Shown here piece by piece: positions 6,346 through 12,652 of a stretch of 64,000 nt of DNA. A program made the position numbers and the translations under genes. Location of the stretch: IMG/VR virus record IMGVR_UViG_3300013772_000002, positions 1 to 64,000 of that record. One strand, written 5' to 3'. The notes below the pieces were generated by a model. The model was given only the letters and a program-made list of their open reading frames with translations, was not told the DNA's origin and made no database searches. Position 1 is the stretch's first letter, and the number at the start of each line of letters is the position of its first letter. Source of the stretch: a virus.

Positions 6346-6885
6346 ATGGCGTATTACACATCTCCCTCGATCGTTCTCTCGGACAGCGGCGTAGGCATTC
6401 ACGAGGTCCGGCAGTACCAGCGCGGGACACTCACTTTCGACGCGGCGCTCAAGTTCTTGTGCGAGGGCTATCGCCAGTGGCAGCATGACGAGGGGTGCAA
6501 GCAGTATTTCTGCGAATTGACGGAGCGCCTGAAGAGCATTCACGCGCTCCGCATGGGCGACTGGGGCCGAACCAGCGCGGAACTCGCGGAACTCATGATT
6601 CACGCGGCTGAAGCCCCCGCGAACGCGGTCGCGGAGTTGGTAACGCGGCGGAATGCGGAAGATGACGCGCCGTTTGGCGCCGCGTTCGTCGCGGACCATA
6701 CGTACCCGGACGCAATTGAGCGCGGGTACTGCGTTGCCGGGGACTGTGTCTGCAGGATCGCAATGCATTGGGTGTTGCGCCAAGGCGCAAACGGGGAATG
6801 GGCGGAAATGATGACCTTTCTCGGCCTGGTCGGCGGGTACGCGTATTGGCAGCGCGGCCCGATACACACGCTGAAGGTCGTCTAG
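6346..6885 (+). CDS. Hypothetical protein (179 aa)
   Basis: ATG follows GGAAAGGACCAAAGCCTC. The product is soluble, with scattered Cys residues (about 39, 50, 128 and 135), a long central helix and no membrane segment. No recognised domain. Last gene of the rightward small-gene array; a terminator hairpin follows. Confidence 0.65.
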   Translation: MAYYTSPSIVLSDSGVGIHEVRQYQRGTLTFDAALKFLCEGYRQWQHDEGCKQYFCELTERLKSIHALRMGDWGRTSAELAELMIHAAEAPANAVAELVTRRNAEDDAPFGAAFVADHTYPDAIERGYCVAGDCVCRIAMHWVLRQGANGEWAEMMTFLGLVGGYAYWQRGPIHTLKVV

Positions 6886-6905
6886 CGGCACCCAGCGCCC
6901 TGCTA

Positions 6906-6929
6906 CGCCCTCGCAGACAAGCGAGGGCG
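6906..6929 (+). terminator. Intrinsic terminator
   Basis: A 9-bp perfect stem (CGCCCTCGC with GCGAGGGCG) and 6-base loop, followed by TTTGGG. It closes the 6346-6885 unit. Confidence 0.7.
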
Positions 6930-6969
6930 TTTGGGCTGCCCGCAGGCGCATGGCGTCGCACAGGGGCAC

Positions 6970-6998
6970 TTGACAGCGTATGGGCACTATGGCATACT
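6970..6998 (+). promoter_or_regulatory. Promoter-like element into gene-poor region
   Basis: TTGACA, 17 bases, CATACT. There is no convincing ORF for about 600 bases downstream, so it may transcribe a non-coding RNA. Confidence 0.55.
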
Positions 6999-7547
6999 GC
7001 GCGTGGCTGGGAGGCTGCAAGAGACGCCGCGCGGATGGTCCGTCCGGCGTCTTACCTCGTGCGCCCGGCGTCGCACGCGGGCTCTTGGTGTCGTCTCCGG
7101 TCGTCCTGCGACGCCCCGTCATCGTCCTGTCGTCCTCTGTGGGCGATGTGACCGATCTACCATATGAGCCCCGTTGCTACGATGGGTCGTCATCGTCCCA
7201 GGATCGTCTGTACGGGGCGTAGGGCGGGCTATGCCCGGCTTCGCCGGTAGGCGTGTGTGGGCAAGAGGGGTGGTAAAAGGATTGTTAGATGGAACGATGC
7301 GTCAGGGCGAAGGGCGTTTTGTGTGGACGAAGGACCCCGGACCCCCCTTCTTTCTTTTGGTACCATCCAGGTTCTTTTTGAATTGGTACCATATTCATTT
7401 TTGAAAAGGGTGGTACACAATTATTCCCAGACACCCCTACCCCCTCTTTTGAAAAGGGACTCCGACTTTTCTACAAAAAGGGTGGTGCACCTCCTCTGCA
7501 AAAGGGTGGTATCGAATTTTGGAAAGGTGGTCGCTAAATTTGCCTAC
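6999..7547. other. Gene-poor region with GGGTGGT repeats
   Basis: No ORF here has both a ribosome-binding site and protein-like composition. The first part (7000-7250) is GC-rich with several small hairpins, such as CCGGCTTCGCCGG. The second part is A/T-richer and contains four GGGTGGT motifs (7268, 7408, 7480, 7504), a fifth GGTGGT (7526) and two GGTACCAT copies (near 7359 and 7385). Repeats in a locally AT-richer non-coding stretch fit a replication origin, a transcribed RNA or a protein-binding array; the sequence does not decide. Confidence 0.5.
7404..7531 (+). repeat. Iteron-like AAAAGGGTGGT direct repeats
   Basis: Exact AAAAGGGTGGT at 7404-7414, 7476-7486 and 7500-7510, and a variant GGAAAGGTGGT at 7521-7531. 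The last three are spaced 24 and 21 bases apart, about two helical turns, as expected for cooperative protein binding. Confidence 0.55.
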
Positions 7548-7576
7548 TTGACTTCGTCCTCTTCCCATGATATATC
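7548..7576 (+). promoter_or_regulatory. Sigma70-type promoter
   Basis: TTGACT, 17 bases, TATATC; drives the HNH gene at 7613. Confidence 0.75.
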
Positions 7577-7612
7577 TTAGTCCTTCGATCGTCGCACCAA
7601 GGAGTACGATTC

Positions 7613-8134
7613 ATGAATCTCACCACGAAAGACATCGAGCGGTTTTGGTCGTATGTCGATGTACGAGAGTGTGACCAGTGTTGGTCGTGGACGGGGCATA
7701 TGACCCATGACGGTTATGGAGACATGAACGTCAAAGGAAAACATCTTCGTGTCGGTCGCATCGCATATTACCTCGAGTATGGCACGATCGATTCCAAGTC
7801 ACTTATTCGTCATTCATGCGACAACACATCCTGTGTCAATCCACGTCACTTACTTCAAGGGAATAAACTGCAAAATGCACAGGATATGATATCGCGTGGA
7901 CGTCAGTCGTCGGGAGAATGGTGTCCCTCCAAACCCAAACTCTCTCTCGAGATCGCTGCCGAGATCATCAATCGTCATGAGGGCGGCGAATCGAAACATG
8001 CGCTCGCAAGGTGCTTCGACGTAGATGTGAAGCAGATCATCCGCATCGTTCGTGGTGAGAGCTGGAAAGATGCCCGCATGCTTGCTTATGTCAGTCGCCT
8101 TGCTCAATCACTTGACTTGCCAGTCTTTCCATGA
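7613..8134 (+). CDS. HNH endonuclease with C-terminal HTH
   Basis: Phage-type HNH (HNH_3) nuclease of 173 aa. Near the N-terminus is Cys-Trp-Ser-Trp-Thr-Gly; the core is Arg-His-Ser-Cys-Asp-Asn...Cys-Val-Asn-Pro-Arg-His (about residues 66-80), with both histidines and the structural cysteines present, so it is probably active. Residues about 108-150 form a helix-turn-helix for DNA recognition. ATG follows GGAGTACGATTC. Such free-standing nucleases usually act as homing endonucleases or packaging nickases. It adjoins a repeat-rich non-coding region and a methyltransferase cluster. Confidence 0.85.
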   Translation: MNLTTKDIERFWSYVDVRECDQCWSWTGHMTHDGYGDMNVKGKHLRVGRIAYYLEYGTIDSKSLIRHSCDNTSCVNPRHLLQGNKLQNAQDMISRGRQSSGEWCPSKPKLSLEIAAEIINRHEGGESKHALARCFDVDVKQIIRIVRGESWKDARMLAYVSRLAQSLDLPVFP

Positions 8135-8140
8135 TATAGT
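8112..8140 (+). promoter_or_regulatory. Sigma70-type promoter inside the HNH gene end
   Basis: TTGACT, 17 bases, TATAGT; overlaps the last codons of 7613-8134 and drives 8191-8505. Confidence 0.8.
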
Positions 8141-8190
8141 GCAAAGGACGTCGGGATTGTTCCCCGCCGTATCGCCAAAGGAGGCGCTTC

Positions 8191-8505
8191 ATGGACCTAA
8201 CAACCGATCCGACCGATCCACGATTGACACATGGCGTCGACGAGACTCCCGTCCCGCAAGCCGAGACCTACCTCGTCCTTTCGCCCGAAGAGCTCGCCAA
8301 AGGATTCGTGCGACCTTATCGGGAGTCGTATTTCCACGTCCACGGTAAGTATCCCTGTGGGACGGTCACGACCATGGGGCGACCGATTGCCGAGACATAT
8401 GCGAGGAACCCCCACTTCTATGGCGCCACCTACTGTGTCGCTTGCGCGAAGCATCTCCCGCTCGGTGAGTTCGAGTGGTTCGATGGAACGAAACTCGGTA
8501 GTTGA
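8191..8505 (+). CDS. Conserved phage hypothetical protein (104 aa)
   Basis: ATG follows AAAGGAGGCGCTTC. The protein has the pattern His-Gly-Lys-Tyr-Pro-Cys-Gly followed later by Tyr-Cys-Val-Ala-Cys-Ala-Lys-His, which I recall from hypothetical proteins of several phages. The cysteines may hold a metal. Function unknown. Its TGA overlaps the ATG of 8505-8666. Confidence 0.75.
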   Translation: MDLTTDPTDPRLTHGVDETPVPQAETYLVLSPEELAKGFVRPYRESYFHVHGKYPCGTVTTMGRPIAETYARNPHFYGATYCVACAKHLPLGEFEWFDGTKLGS

Positions 8506-8666
8506 TGAAAGTCTCGCTGCAACTGTGGTACACGCTGTACTACCGGGGTATCGACCGCCCGTTCATGAGTAACGGACAGTTTCATCCCGGTTACTGCGTA
8601 TACGAAGCGCCGGATGGCGCGATCTCGATGCGGCGGCGTCATTCGTCTGCGGTCGTGGTGCGATGA
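8505..8666 (+). CDS. Small basic protein (53 aa)
   Basis: The ATG overlaps the upstream stop (TGATG), indicating coupling. The product is Tyr- and Arg-rich with a basic C-terminal patch. No family recognised. Its stop codon overlaps the first bases of the inverted-repeat RNA candidate at 8665-8837. Confidence 0.5.
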   Translation: MKVSLQLWYTLYYRGIDRPFMSNGQFHPGYCVYEAPDGAISMRRRHSSAVVVR

Positions 8667-8837
8667 GATTTGAGGGTGGCAGTACGGAGCCGGACGGCAC
8701 TGTGGCTTAATGGACGTACCCGTGGCCAGATCGAAACAGGGTGTAGTGTGAGTTTCGCGAGCGCACTTGTTGAAAGCGAACATCTCGTGAGCCTTATCCC
8801 CACAAGCGAGGGCAGGACTCGCCCACCCTCAAATCTC
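8665..8837 (+). ncRNA. Candidate structured RNA closed by a 15-bp stem
   Basis: Bases 8665-8679 pair perfectly with 8823-8837 (15 bp). Inside are further compatible stems: 8682-8686 with 8715-8719, 8745-8750 with 8761-8766 (one wobble) and 8806-8810 with 8818-8822. The last sits directly against the closing stem, making a multi-branch layout. No known RNA family is recognised, and a tRNA fold does not fit. An ORF can be drawn across it, but it starts with TTG, lacks a ribosome-binding site and has no protein-like pattern. The closing stem would be very unlikely by chance. Confidence 0.55.
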
Positions 8838-8846
8838 TCTTGGAAT

Positions 8847-8883
8847 AGTAGAAATGGGAACTTCTTGACATCATCGTACTACA
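8847..8883 (+). repeat. 37-bp direct repeat, copy 1
   Basis: Matches 9470-9506 with three differences. The copy encodes, in frame, the same Thr-Ser-Ser-Tyr-Tyr stretch that begins the methyltransferase at 9461, but runs into a stop at 8895-8897. The two copies flank the 8901-9491 methyltransferase. Confidence 0.8.
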
Positions 8884-8900
8884 GTGAGAAAGGTTAGCAG

Positions 8901-9491
8901 TTGATGATCGACGCGAGCGTTGGTAGGCGTGTCTTGGTTGCCTGTGAATTTTCGGGCATTGTACGAGACGCCTTCCTGTCTGTCGGTTGCGATGCTCTGT
9001 CCTGTGACTTCCTGCCTACCGAGAGACCCGGTCCGCACTACCAGGGTGACGTGCGCGATTTGCTCGGGGATGGTTGGAACCTAATGATCGCGCACCCGCC
9101 CTGTACCTATCTGGCGGTAAGTGGGGCGCGCTGGTTCAAGGATCGACGTGGCGAGCAGGCAGAGGCGCTGGACTTCGTTCGTCTCCTCATGGACGCACCG
9201 ATCCCGCGCATCTGTATTGAGAATCCGGTGAGCGTCATCAGTAGCGCGATCCGCCGTCCCGATCAGATCGTCCAACCGTGGATGTTTGGACATGGCGAGA
9301 CGAAAGCGACGTGTCTCTGGCTAAAGAACCTCCCGCCCCTCACGCCGACAAATGTTGTGGAGGGGCGGACACCTCGAGTGCATCTCGCATCGCCGGGACC
9401 AGAGCGATGGAAGGAGCGGAGCAGGACGCTTCCGGGGATTGCGGAGGCGATGGCGAATCAATGGGCAGCAGTAGAAATGAGAATTTCTTGA
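8901..9491 (+). CDS. Dcm-like DNA cytosine methyltransferase (phage type)
   Basis: 196 aa. It shows an SAM-binding start (Glu-Phe-Ser-Gly near residue 16), a catalytic Pro-Pro-Cys within Ala-His-Pro-Pro-Cys-Thr-Tyr (about residues 63-70) and an Ile-Glu-Asn-Pro (about 106-109) corresponding to the ENV motif of C5 methyltransferases. It is shorter than typical bacterial C5 enzymes, as in the phage family I recall. ATG follows GAAAGGTTAGCAG. It is flanked by 37-bp direct repeats, so the gene may have arrived as a cassette. Its TGA overlaps a possible TTG start of the next methyltransferase. Confidence 0.75.
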   Translation: MMIDASVGRRVLVACEFSGIVRDAFLSVGCDALSCDFLPTERPGPHYQGDVRDLLGDGWNLMIAHPPCTYLAVSGARWFKDRRGEQAEALDFVRLLMDAPIPRICIENPVSVISSAIRRPDQIVQPWMFGHGETKATCLWLKNLPPLTPTNVVEGRTPRVHLASPGPERWKERSRTLPGIAEAMANQWAAVEMRIS

Positions 9492-10267
9492 CTTCATCGT
9501 ACTACAACGATAATGGTATCACCCTCTATCACGATCGGTGCGAAGTCATCTTGCCGACGCTTCCTGACTGCAGCGTGGACATGGTTCTTGCTGATTTGCC
9601 TTACCAGCAAACGAGAAACACTTGGGACTCCGCCATCGATCTCGACTTCCTCTGGCCACAATATCGTCGCATCGTCAAGCCGAACGGCGCCATCATTCTT
9701 TTCGGTCAAGGGATGTTCTCTGCCGTCCTGATGATGAGCAATCCCAAAGAATATCGTTATTCCTTGATCTGGGAGAAAGATCGTCCGACCGGATTCCTCA
9801 ACGCCAACCGGATGCCGCTCAGGAGCCATGAGGACATCCACGTCTTCTATCGCTCCTTGCCTACTTACCATCCGCAGATGTGGCAAGGAGAGCCGCAGCA
9901 CAGCCGTGGTATCGGGGGCGGCGTCAACGCGAAGAAGACGACCAACTACGGCGCCTATACGAACGATCCTGAAGACCCGCGTGCCGGCAACACCTTGAAG
10001 CACCCGCGCTCGGTACTGCACTTCCCGAAGCCCCACCCGGCGAAGCATCCGACCGAGAAGCCGGTCGCTCTCTGCGCTTACCTGATCCGGATGTTCTCGA
10101 ATCCCGGTGACGTCGTTCTCGACAATACCGCTGGGATCGCGAGTACAGGCGTCGCCTGTCAACACGCGGGAGGACGGCGCTTTATCGGCATCGAGTGCGA
10201 CGAGGAATACTGCCAGATCGCCGTCGATCGTTTCGCCGTGCATAACCCGATGGAACGTTCGGCATGA
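9461..10267 (+). CDS. DNA adenine/N4-cytosine methyltransferase (beta class)
   Basis: About 268 aa from ATG 9461. A TTG at 9488 overlapping the upstream stop would match the usual start of this family. It has catalytic Asp-Leu-Pro-Tyr (about residues 44-47), then a C-terminal His-Pro-Thr-Glu-Lys-Pro and the SAM-binding motif. That motif reads Asp-Asn-Thr-Ala-Gly-Ile-Ala where relatives usually have Met-Gly-Ser-Gly, so the second glycine is replaced and activity is uncertain. The site specificity cannot be read from sequence. The 4-bp overlap with the next gene suggests co-expression. Confidence 0.85.
   Translation: MGSSRNENFLTSSYYNDNGITLYHDRCEVILPTLPDCSVDMVLADLPYQQTRNTWDSAIDLDFLWPQYRRIVKPNGAIILFGQGMFSAVLMMSNPKEYRYSLIWEKDRPTGFLNANRMPLRSHEDIHVFYRSLPTYHPQMWQGEPQHSRGIGGGVNAKKTTNYGAYTNDPEDPRAGNTLKHPRSVLHFPKPHPAKHPTEKPVALCAYLIRMFSNPGDVVLDNTAGIASTGVACQHAGGRRFIGIECDEEYCQIAVDRFAVHNPMERSA
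9470..9506 (+). repeat. 37-bp direct repeat, copy 2
   Basis: Second copy of 8847-8883 with three differences. It covers the 3' end of 8901-9491 and the start of the adjacent methyltransferase gene. Confidence 0.8.
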
Positions 10268-10974
10268 GTAAGCCAACACACATCGATCTCTTTTCGGGGA
10301 TCGGCGCCTTTTCATTAGCGGCGCGCTGGGCAGGCTTCGAGACGATCCTCCACTGCGAGATTGATCCGTACTGCCAGCGCGTACTCGAAAAGAACTTTCC
10401 GGAGGTGCCCATTCATGGAGATGTCCACACCCTTCGTAATGCCAGGTTCGCCGACCTTCTTACCGGCGGTCATCCCTGTCAACCCTTCAGTGGCGTCGGC
10501 GAGCAACGCGATTTTGCCGACGATCGCGACCTCTGGCCAGAAATGTTTCGCTGCATCACGGAGATACGACCGACATGGGTTGTTGCTGAGAATGTTGAAA
10601 GATTCTCTCGCGTTGGGCTCGATCGCACTCTCTCCGACCTGGAAGGAGCGGGTTACGCCGCAGGGTCGCTCGTATTTCCGGCTCTCGCTGTCGGAGCGCA
10701 GCATCGTCGCCAGCGGACATTCACTCTTGCCTACGCCGGTGGCAAGGGACTGGAAGGGAGCGCCCTCACGAGCAACGCAGAGCATTTGCAAGTACATCAG
10801 GACATTCTTTCCCGATACGACCGGCCGTCCGTACCCCGAGTACTTAGAGGCGGTCATGGGATTCCCCACGCTTTGGACCAAATTAGAGTGCTCGGAAACG
10901 CCATCGTCCCCCAACAATGTTATCCGATCTTGAAACTGATCGCGGATAACATTATCGAGGAACGCGCCGCATGA
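10264..10974 (+). CDS. C5-cytosine DNA methyltransferase, tandem copy 1
   Basis: 236 aa with the ordered C5 motifs: I (Asp-Leu-Phe-Ser-Gly-Ile-Gly, residues 8-14), IV (Gly-Gly-His-Pro-Cys-Gln-Pro-Phe-Ser, about 68-76, catalytic Cys), VI (Glu-Asn-Val, about 108-110), VIII (Arg-Arg-Gln-Arg, about 150) and X (Arg-Val-Leu-Gly-Asn-Ala-Ile-Val-Pro-Gln, about 210-219). The target-recognition region between VIII and X is short. ATG overlaps the previous stop (ATGA). Probably intact and active. A +1-frame ORF (10415-10933) lies inside it. Confidence 0.9.
   Translation: MSKPTHIDLFSGIGAFSLAARWAGFETILHCEIDPYCQRVLEKNFPEVPIHGDVHTLRNARFADLLTGGHPCQPFSGVGEQRDFADDRDLWPEMFRCITEIRPTWVVAENVERFSRVGLDRTLSDLEGAGYAAGSLVFPALAVGAQHRRQRTFTLAYAGGKGLEGSALTSNAEHLQVHQDILSRYDRPSVPRVLRGGHGIPHALDQIRVLGNAIVPQQCYPILKLIADNIIEERAA
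10415..10933 (+). CDS. Overlapping +1-frame ORF in methyltransferase copy 1
   Basis: 172 codons fully inside 10264-10974. The ATG follows GGAGGTG at 7 bases, a good ribosome-binding site. The protein contains Ser-Gly-Gln-Lys-Cys, Leu-Leu-Pro-Thr-Pro and Gly-Phe-Pro-Thr-Leu-Trp-Thr motifs that recur in the equivalent frames of copies 2 and 3. From memory, separate database proteins carry such motifs next to phage C5 methyltransferases. The motifs could instead be shadows of conserved methyltransferase motifs, so translation is unproven. Confidence 0.35.
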   Translation: MEMSTPFVMPGSPTFLPAVIPVNPSVASASNAILPTIATSGQKCFAASRRYDRHGLLLRMLKDSLALGSIALSPTWKERVTPQGRSYFRLSLSERSIVASGHSLLPTPVARDWKGAPSRATQSICKYIRTFFPDTTGRPYPEYLEAVMGFPTLWTKLECSETPSSPNNVIRS

Positions 10975-11903
10975 GTGAACTTACTCACGTCGATCTTTTC
11001 AATAGTGCGCTCGGTTTGCCCGTACCACCAACGCATGTCGATCTCTTCAGCGGCATTGCCGGTTTTGCTCTTTCAGCATCTTGGGCTGGCTTCGAGACGA
11101 AGCTCTTTTGCGAGATCGATCCTTTCTGTCAGAAAGTGATCGCGAAGAACTTTCCCGGGGTACCGATCCATGACGACATTCGTACCCTTATGACCAGGAA
11201 GGAGGAGATGCCTAGTGGATTCAATGGAGCGATCGACCTCGTTACCGGCGGATTCCCGTAGCCTTGCCAACCTTACTCAAACGCCGGTAAAAAGCGAGGT
11301 ACCGACGACCCTCGTGATCTCTGGCCAGAAATGCGACGCGTCATTGCCGCCATCCAACCGCGCTGGGTTGTTGGTGAAAATGTTGAAAACTTCGTCAACA
11401 TGGAACTCGACCGGACGTGTGCCGACCTGGAGGGGGAAGGCTACGAAGTCGGGGAACCGCTTGTTTTCCCGGCTAGTGCAGTTGGAGCGCGGCATCTCCG
11501 TTACCGGACTATCGTTATTGCCCACTCCCGTCGCTTCGGACGCGACGACTGGCAGGATCATTGGTCGGGACGACACCTATCTGATTCGTCCCCATGCGTT
11601 GCCACGCAAGATCAATCGCATGGGTCAGAACGGCTCCGTCGGACTGGCGCGATTGGTGAAGATCGAGGAGGCAATCAGGCTAGGCAAGATGTCCAGGGAG
11701 CAGCCGATTTCGATCTCGGGACGCGACGTCCTTCGTTTGACCGAGGGTCTTGGGGAGTTGAATCCGGAATTCGCCGAGTGGTTGTTGGGGTACCCGACCA
11801 ACTGGACCGCATTAGGGCATTAGGGAATTCGATTTCGCCCTGGCAATTGTACCCCGTCCTCAAGGCGATTGCCGACGATCTGCGATTGGAGCGCGTTACA
11901 TGA
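10971..11903 (+). pseudogene. C5-cytosine methyltransferase copy 2, split by amber codon
   Basis: Reads as one C5 methyltransferase except for TAG at 11259-11261. Around the stop the sequence is Gly-Gly-Phe-Pro-stop-Pro-Cys-Gln-Pro: a 6-base insertion (CCGTAG or an equivalent shift) placed exactly in catalytic motif IV. The frame then continues through Leu-Trp-Pro-Glu-Met, Glu-Asn-Val and Arg-Ala-Leu-Gly-Asn-Ser-Ile to a normal stop. The N-terminus repeats Thr-His-Val-Asp-Leu-Phe twice (residues 5-10 and 21-26). It is either a pseudogene or expressed only by readthrough; other genes here use TAG as an ordinary stop. Confidence 0.8.
11215..11823 (+). CDS. Overlapping +1-frame ORF in methyltransferase copy 2
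   Basis: 202 codons from GTG 11215, preceded by AAGGAGGAG at suitable spacing. Not interrupted where the methyltransferase frame is; the 6-base insertion adds only two residues. It carries Ser-Gly-Gln-Lys-Cys, Leu-Leu-Pro-Thr-Pro-Val-Ala-Ser-Asp and Leu-Asn-Pro-Glu-Phe-Ala-Glu-Trp-Leu-Leu-Gly-Tyr-Pro. Its middle part reads like real protein sequence I recall from phage and prophage methyltransferase loci. The strongest case of the three for a translated second frame. Confidence 0.45.
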   Translation: MDSMERSTSLPADSRSLANLTQTPVKSEVPTTLVISGQKCDASLPPSNRAGLLVKMLKTSSTWNSTGRVPTWRGKATKSGNRLFSRLVQLERGISVTGLSLLPTPVASDATTGRIIGRDDTYLIRPHALPRKINRMGQNGSVGLARLVKIEEAIRLGKMSREQPISISGRDVLRLTEGLGELNPEFAEWLLGYPTNWTALGH

Positions 11904-12652
11904 GTGAATTTACTCACGTAGATTTATGTTCGGGAATTGGTGGTTTTTCCTTGGCGGCATGGTGGGCTGGATTTCAAACTATCCTCCATTGTGAGATCGA
12001 TCCCTATTGTCAGAAAGTGCTGGCGAAGAACTTTCCGGAGGTACCAATTCATGACGACATCCACGCTCTTACCGGCATCTCCTCCGCCGACCTACTTACC
12101 GGAGGTCCACCATGTCAGCCATTTAGTAATGCCGGGAAGCGAGTCGGCACGGCAGATGACCGCCATCTCTGGCCAGAGATGTTGCGCATTATTGACGCAA
12201 GCCGACCCACTTGGTGCGTTATTGAAAACGTTGATGGTTTCACCGGAATGGCGCTCGATCTCGTCTGGTCTGATCTGGAAAGCGCGAACTACGAAGTCGG
12301 GGCGGTTGTATTTCCGGCTAGCGCCGTCGGTGCGTGGCATCGCCGCGACCGGCTTTGGGTTATTGCCCACACCCAAAGCGTCGGATGTGGATCGGGGCGG
12401 TCGTGGCGATCTCTTGCAAGCACTTCGGGGAAACAGCAACAAACACTTTCGACGCGCGAGACTCCCGACGGGCGAGAGTATCGCGTCGACCAGTGGACAT
12501 CCGAACCCAGTGTGGATCGAATGGTTCCAGGGCTACCCTCCGAACTGGACATATGTCGACGACGTGCCATCGGAAATTCGATAGTTCCGCAACAGGCTTT
12601 CCCCGTTCTAAGGGCGATCGCTGATAGCCTTCGATTGGAGCGCTCCGCATGA
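11900..12652 (+). CDS. C5-cytosine DNA methyltransferase, tandem copy 3
   Basis: 250 aa, intact. Motif I is Asp-Leu-Cys-Ser-Gly-Ile-Gly (about residues 8-14); motif IV is Gly-Gly-Pro-Pro-Cys-Gln-Pro-Phe-Ser (about 68-76); motif VI is Glu-Asn-Val (about 109); motif VIII is Arg-Arg-Asp-Arg; motif X is Arg-Ala-Ile-Gly-Asn-Ser-Ile-Val-Pro-Gln (about 225-234). ATG overlaps the stop of copy 2 (ATGA). The three copies share the first 60 or so residues closely and diverge in the recognition region, so they probably differ in target site. Confidence 0.9.
   Translation: MSEFTHVDLCSGIGGFSLAAWWAGFQTILHCEIDPYCQKVLAKNFPEVPIHDDIHALTGISSADLLTGGPPCQPFSNAGKRVGTADDRHLWPEMLRIIDASRPTWCVIENVDGFTGMALDLVWSDLESANYEVGAVVFPASAVGAWHRRDRLWVIAHTQSVGCGSGRSWRSLASTSGKQQQTLSTRETPDGREYRVDQWTSEPSVDRMVPGLPSELDICRRRAIGNSIVPQQAFPVLRAIADSLRLERSA
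12051..12584 (+). CDS. Overlapping +1-frame ORF in methyltransferase copy 3
   Basis: 177 codons from an ATG preceded by GGAGGT at 8 bases, inside 11900-12652. It has Ser-Gly-Gln-Arg-Cys-Cys, Leu-Leu-Pro-Thr-Pro-Lys-Ala-Ser-Asp and Gly-Tyr-Pro-Pro-Asn-Trp-Thr, in the same order and frame relation as in copies 1 and 2. Whether it is translated is unknown. Confidence 0.38.
   Translation: MTTSTLLPASPPPTYLPEVHHVSHLVMPGSESARQMTAISGQRCCALLTQADPLGALLKTLMVSPEWRSISSGLIWKARTTKSGRLYFRLAPSVRGIAATGFGLLPTPKASDVDRGGRGDLLQALRGNSNKHFRRARLPTGESIASTSGHPNPVWIEWFQGYPPNWTYVDDVPSEIR

Noticed and set aside
7404-7531. CRISPR array
   Set aside because: The repeats are 11 bases with irregular spacing, too short for CRISPR, and no cas genes lie in the window.
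7257-7580. ORF of 107 codons across the GGGTGGT repeats
   Set aside because: It has no ribosome-binding site, and its Lys-Arg-Val-Val repeats simply reflect the DNA repeats.
8680-8822. tRNA gene
   Set aside because: A D-arm-like GGCTTAATGGA is present, but there is no T-loop, anticodon arm or 7-bp acceptor arrangement that fits.
8670-8897. TTG-started ORF over the structured RNA
   Set aside because: There is no ribosome-binding site. It spans both arms of the 15-bp stem, and its end is the aborted copy of the methyltransferase start.
11259-11261. Genome-wide TAG recoding
   Set aside because: Many genes here end normally in TAG (for example 5309-5311, 21641-21643 and 24754-24756), so recoding is unlikely.
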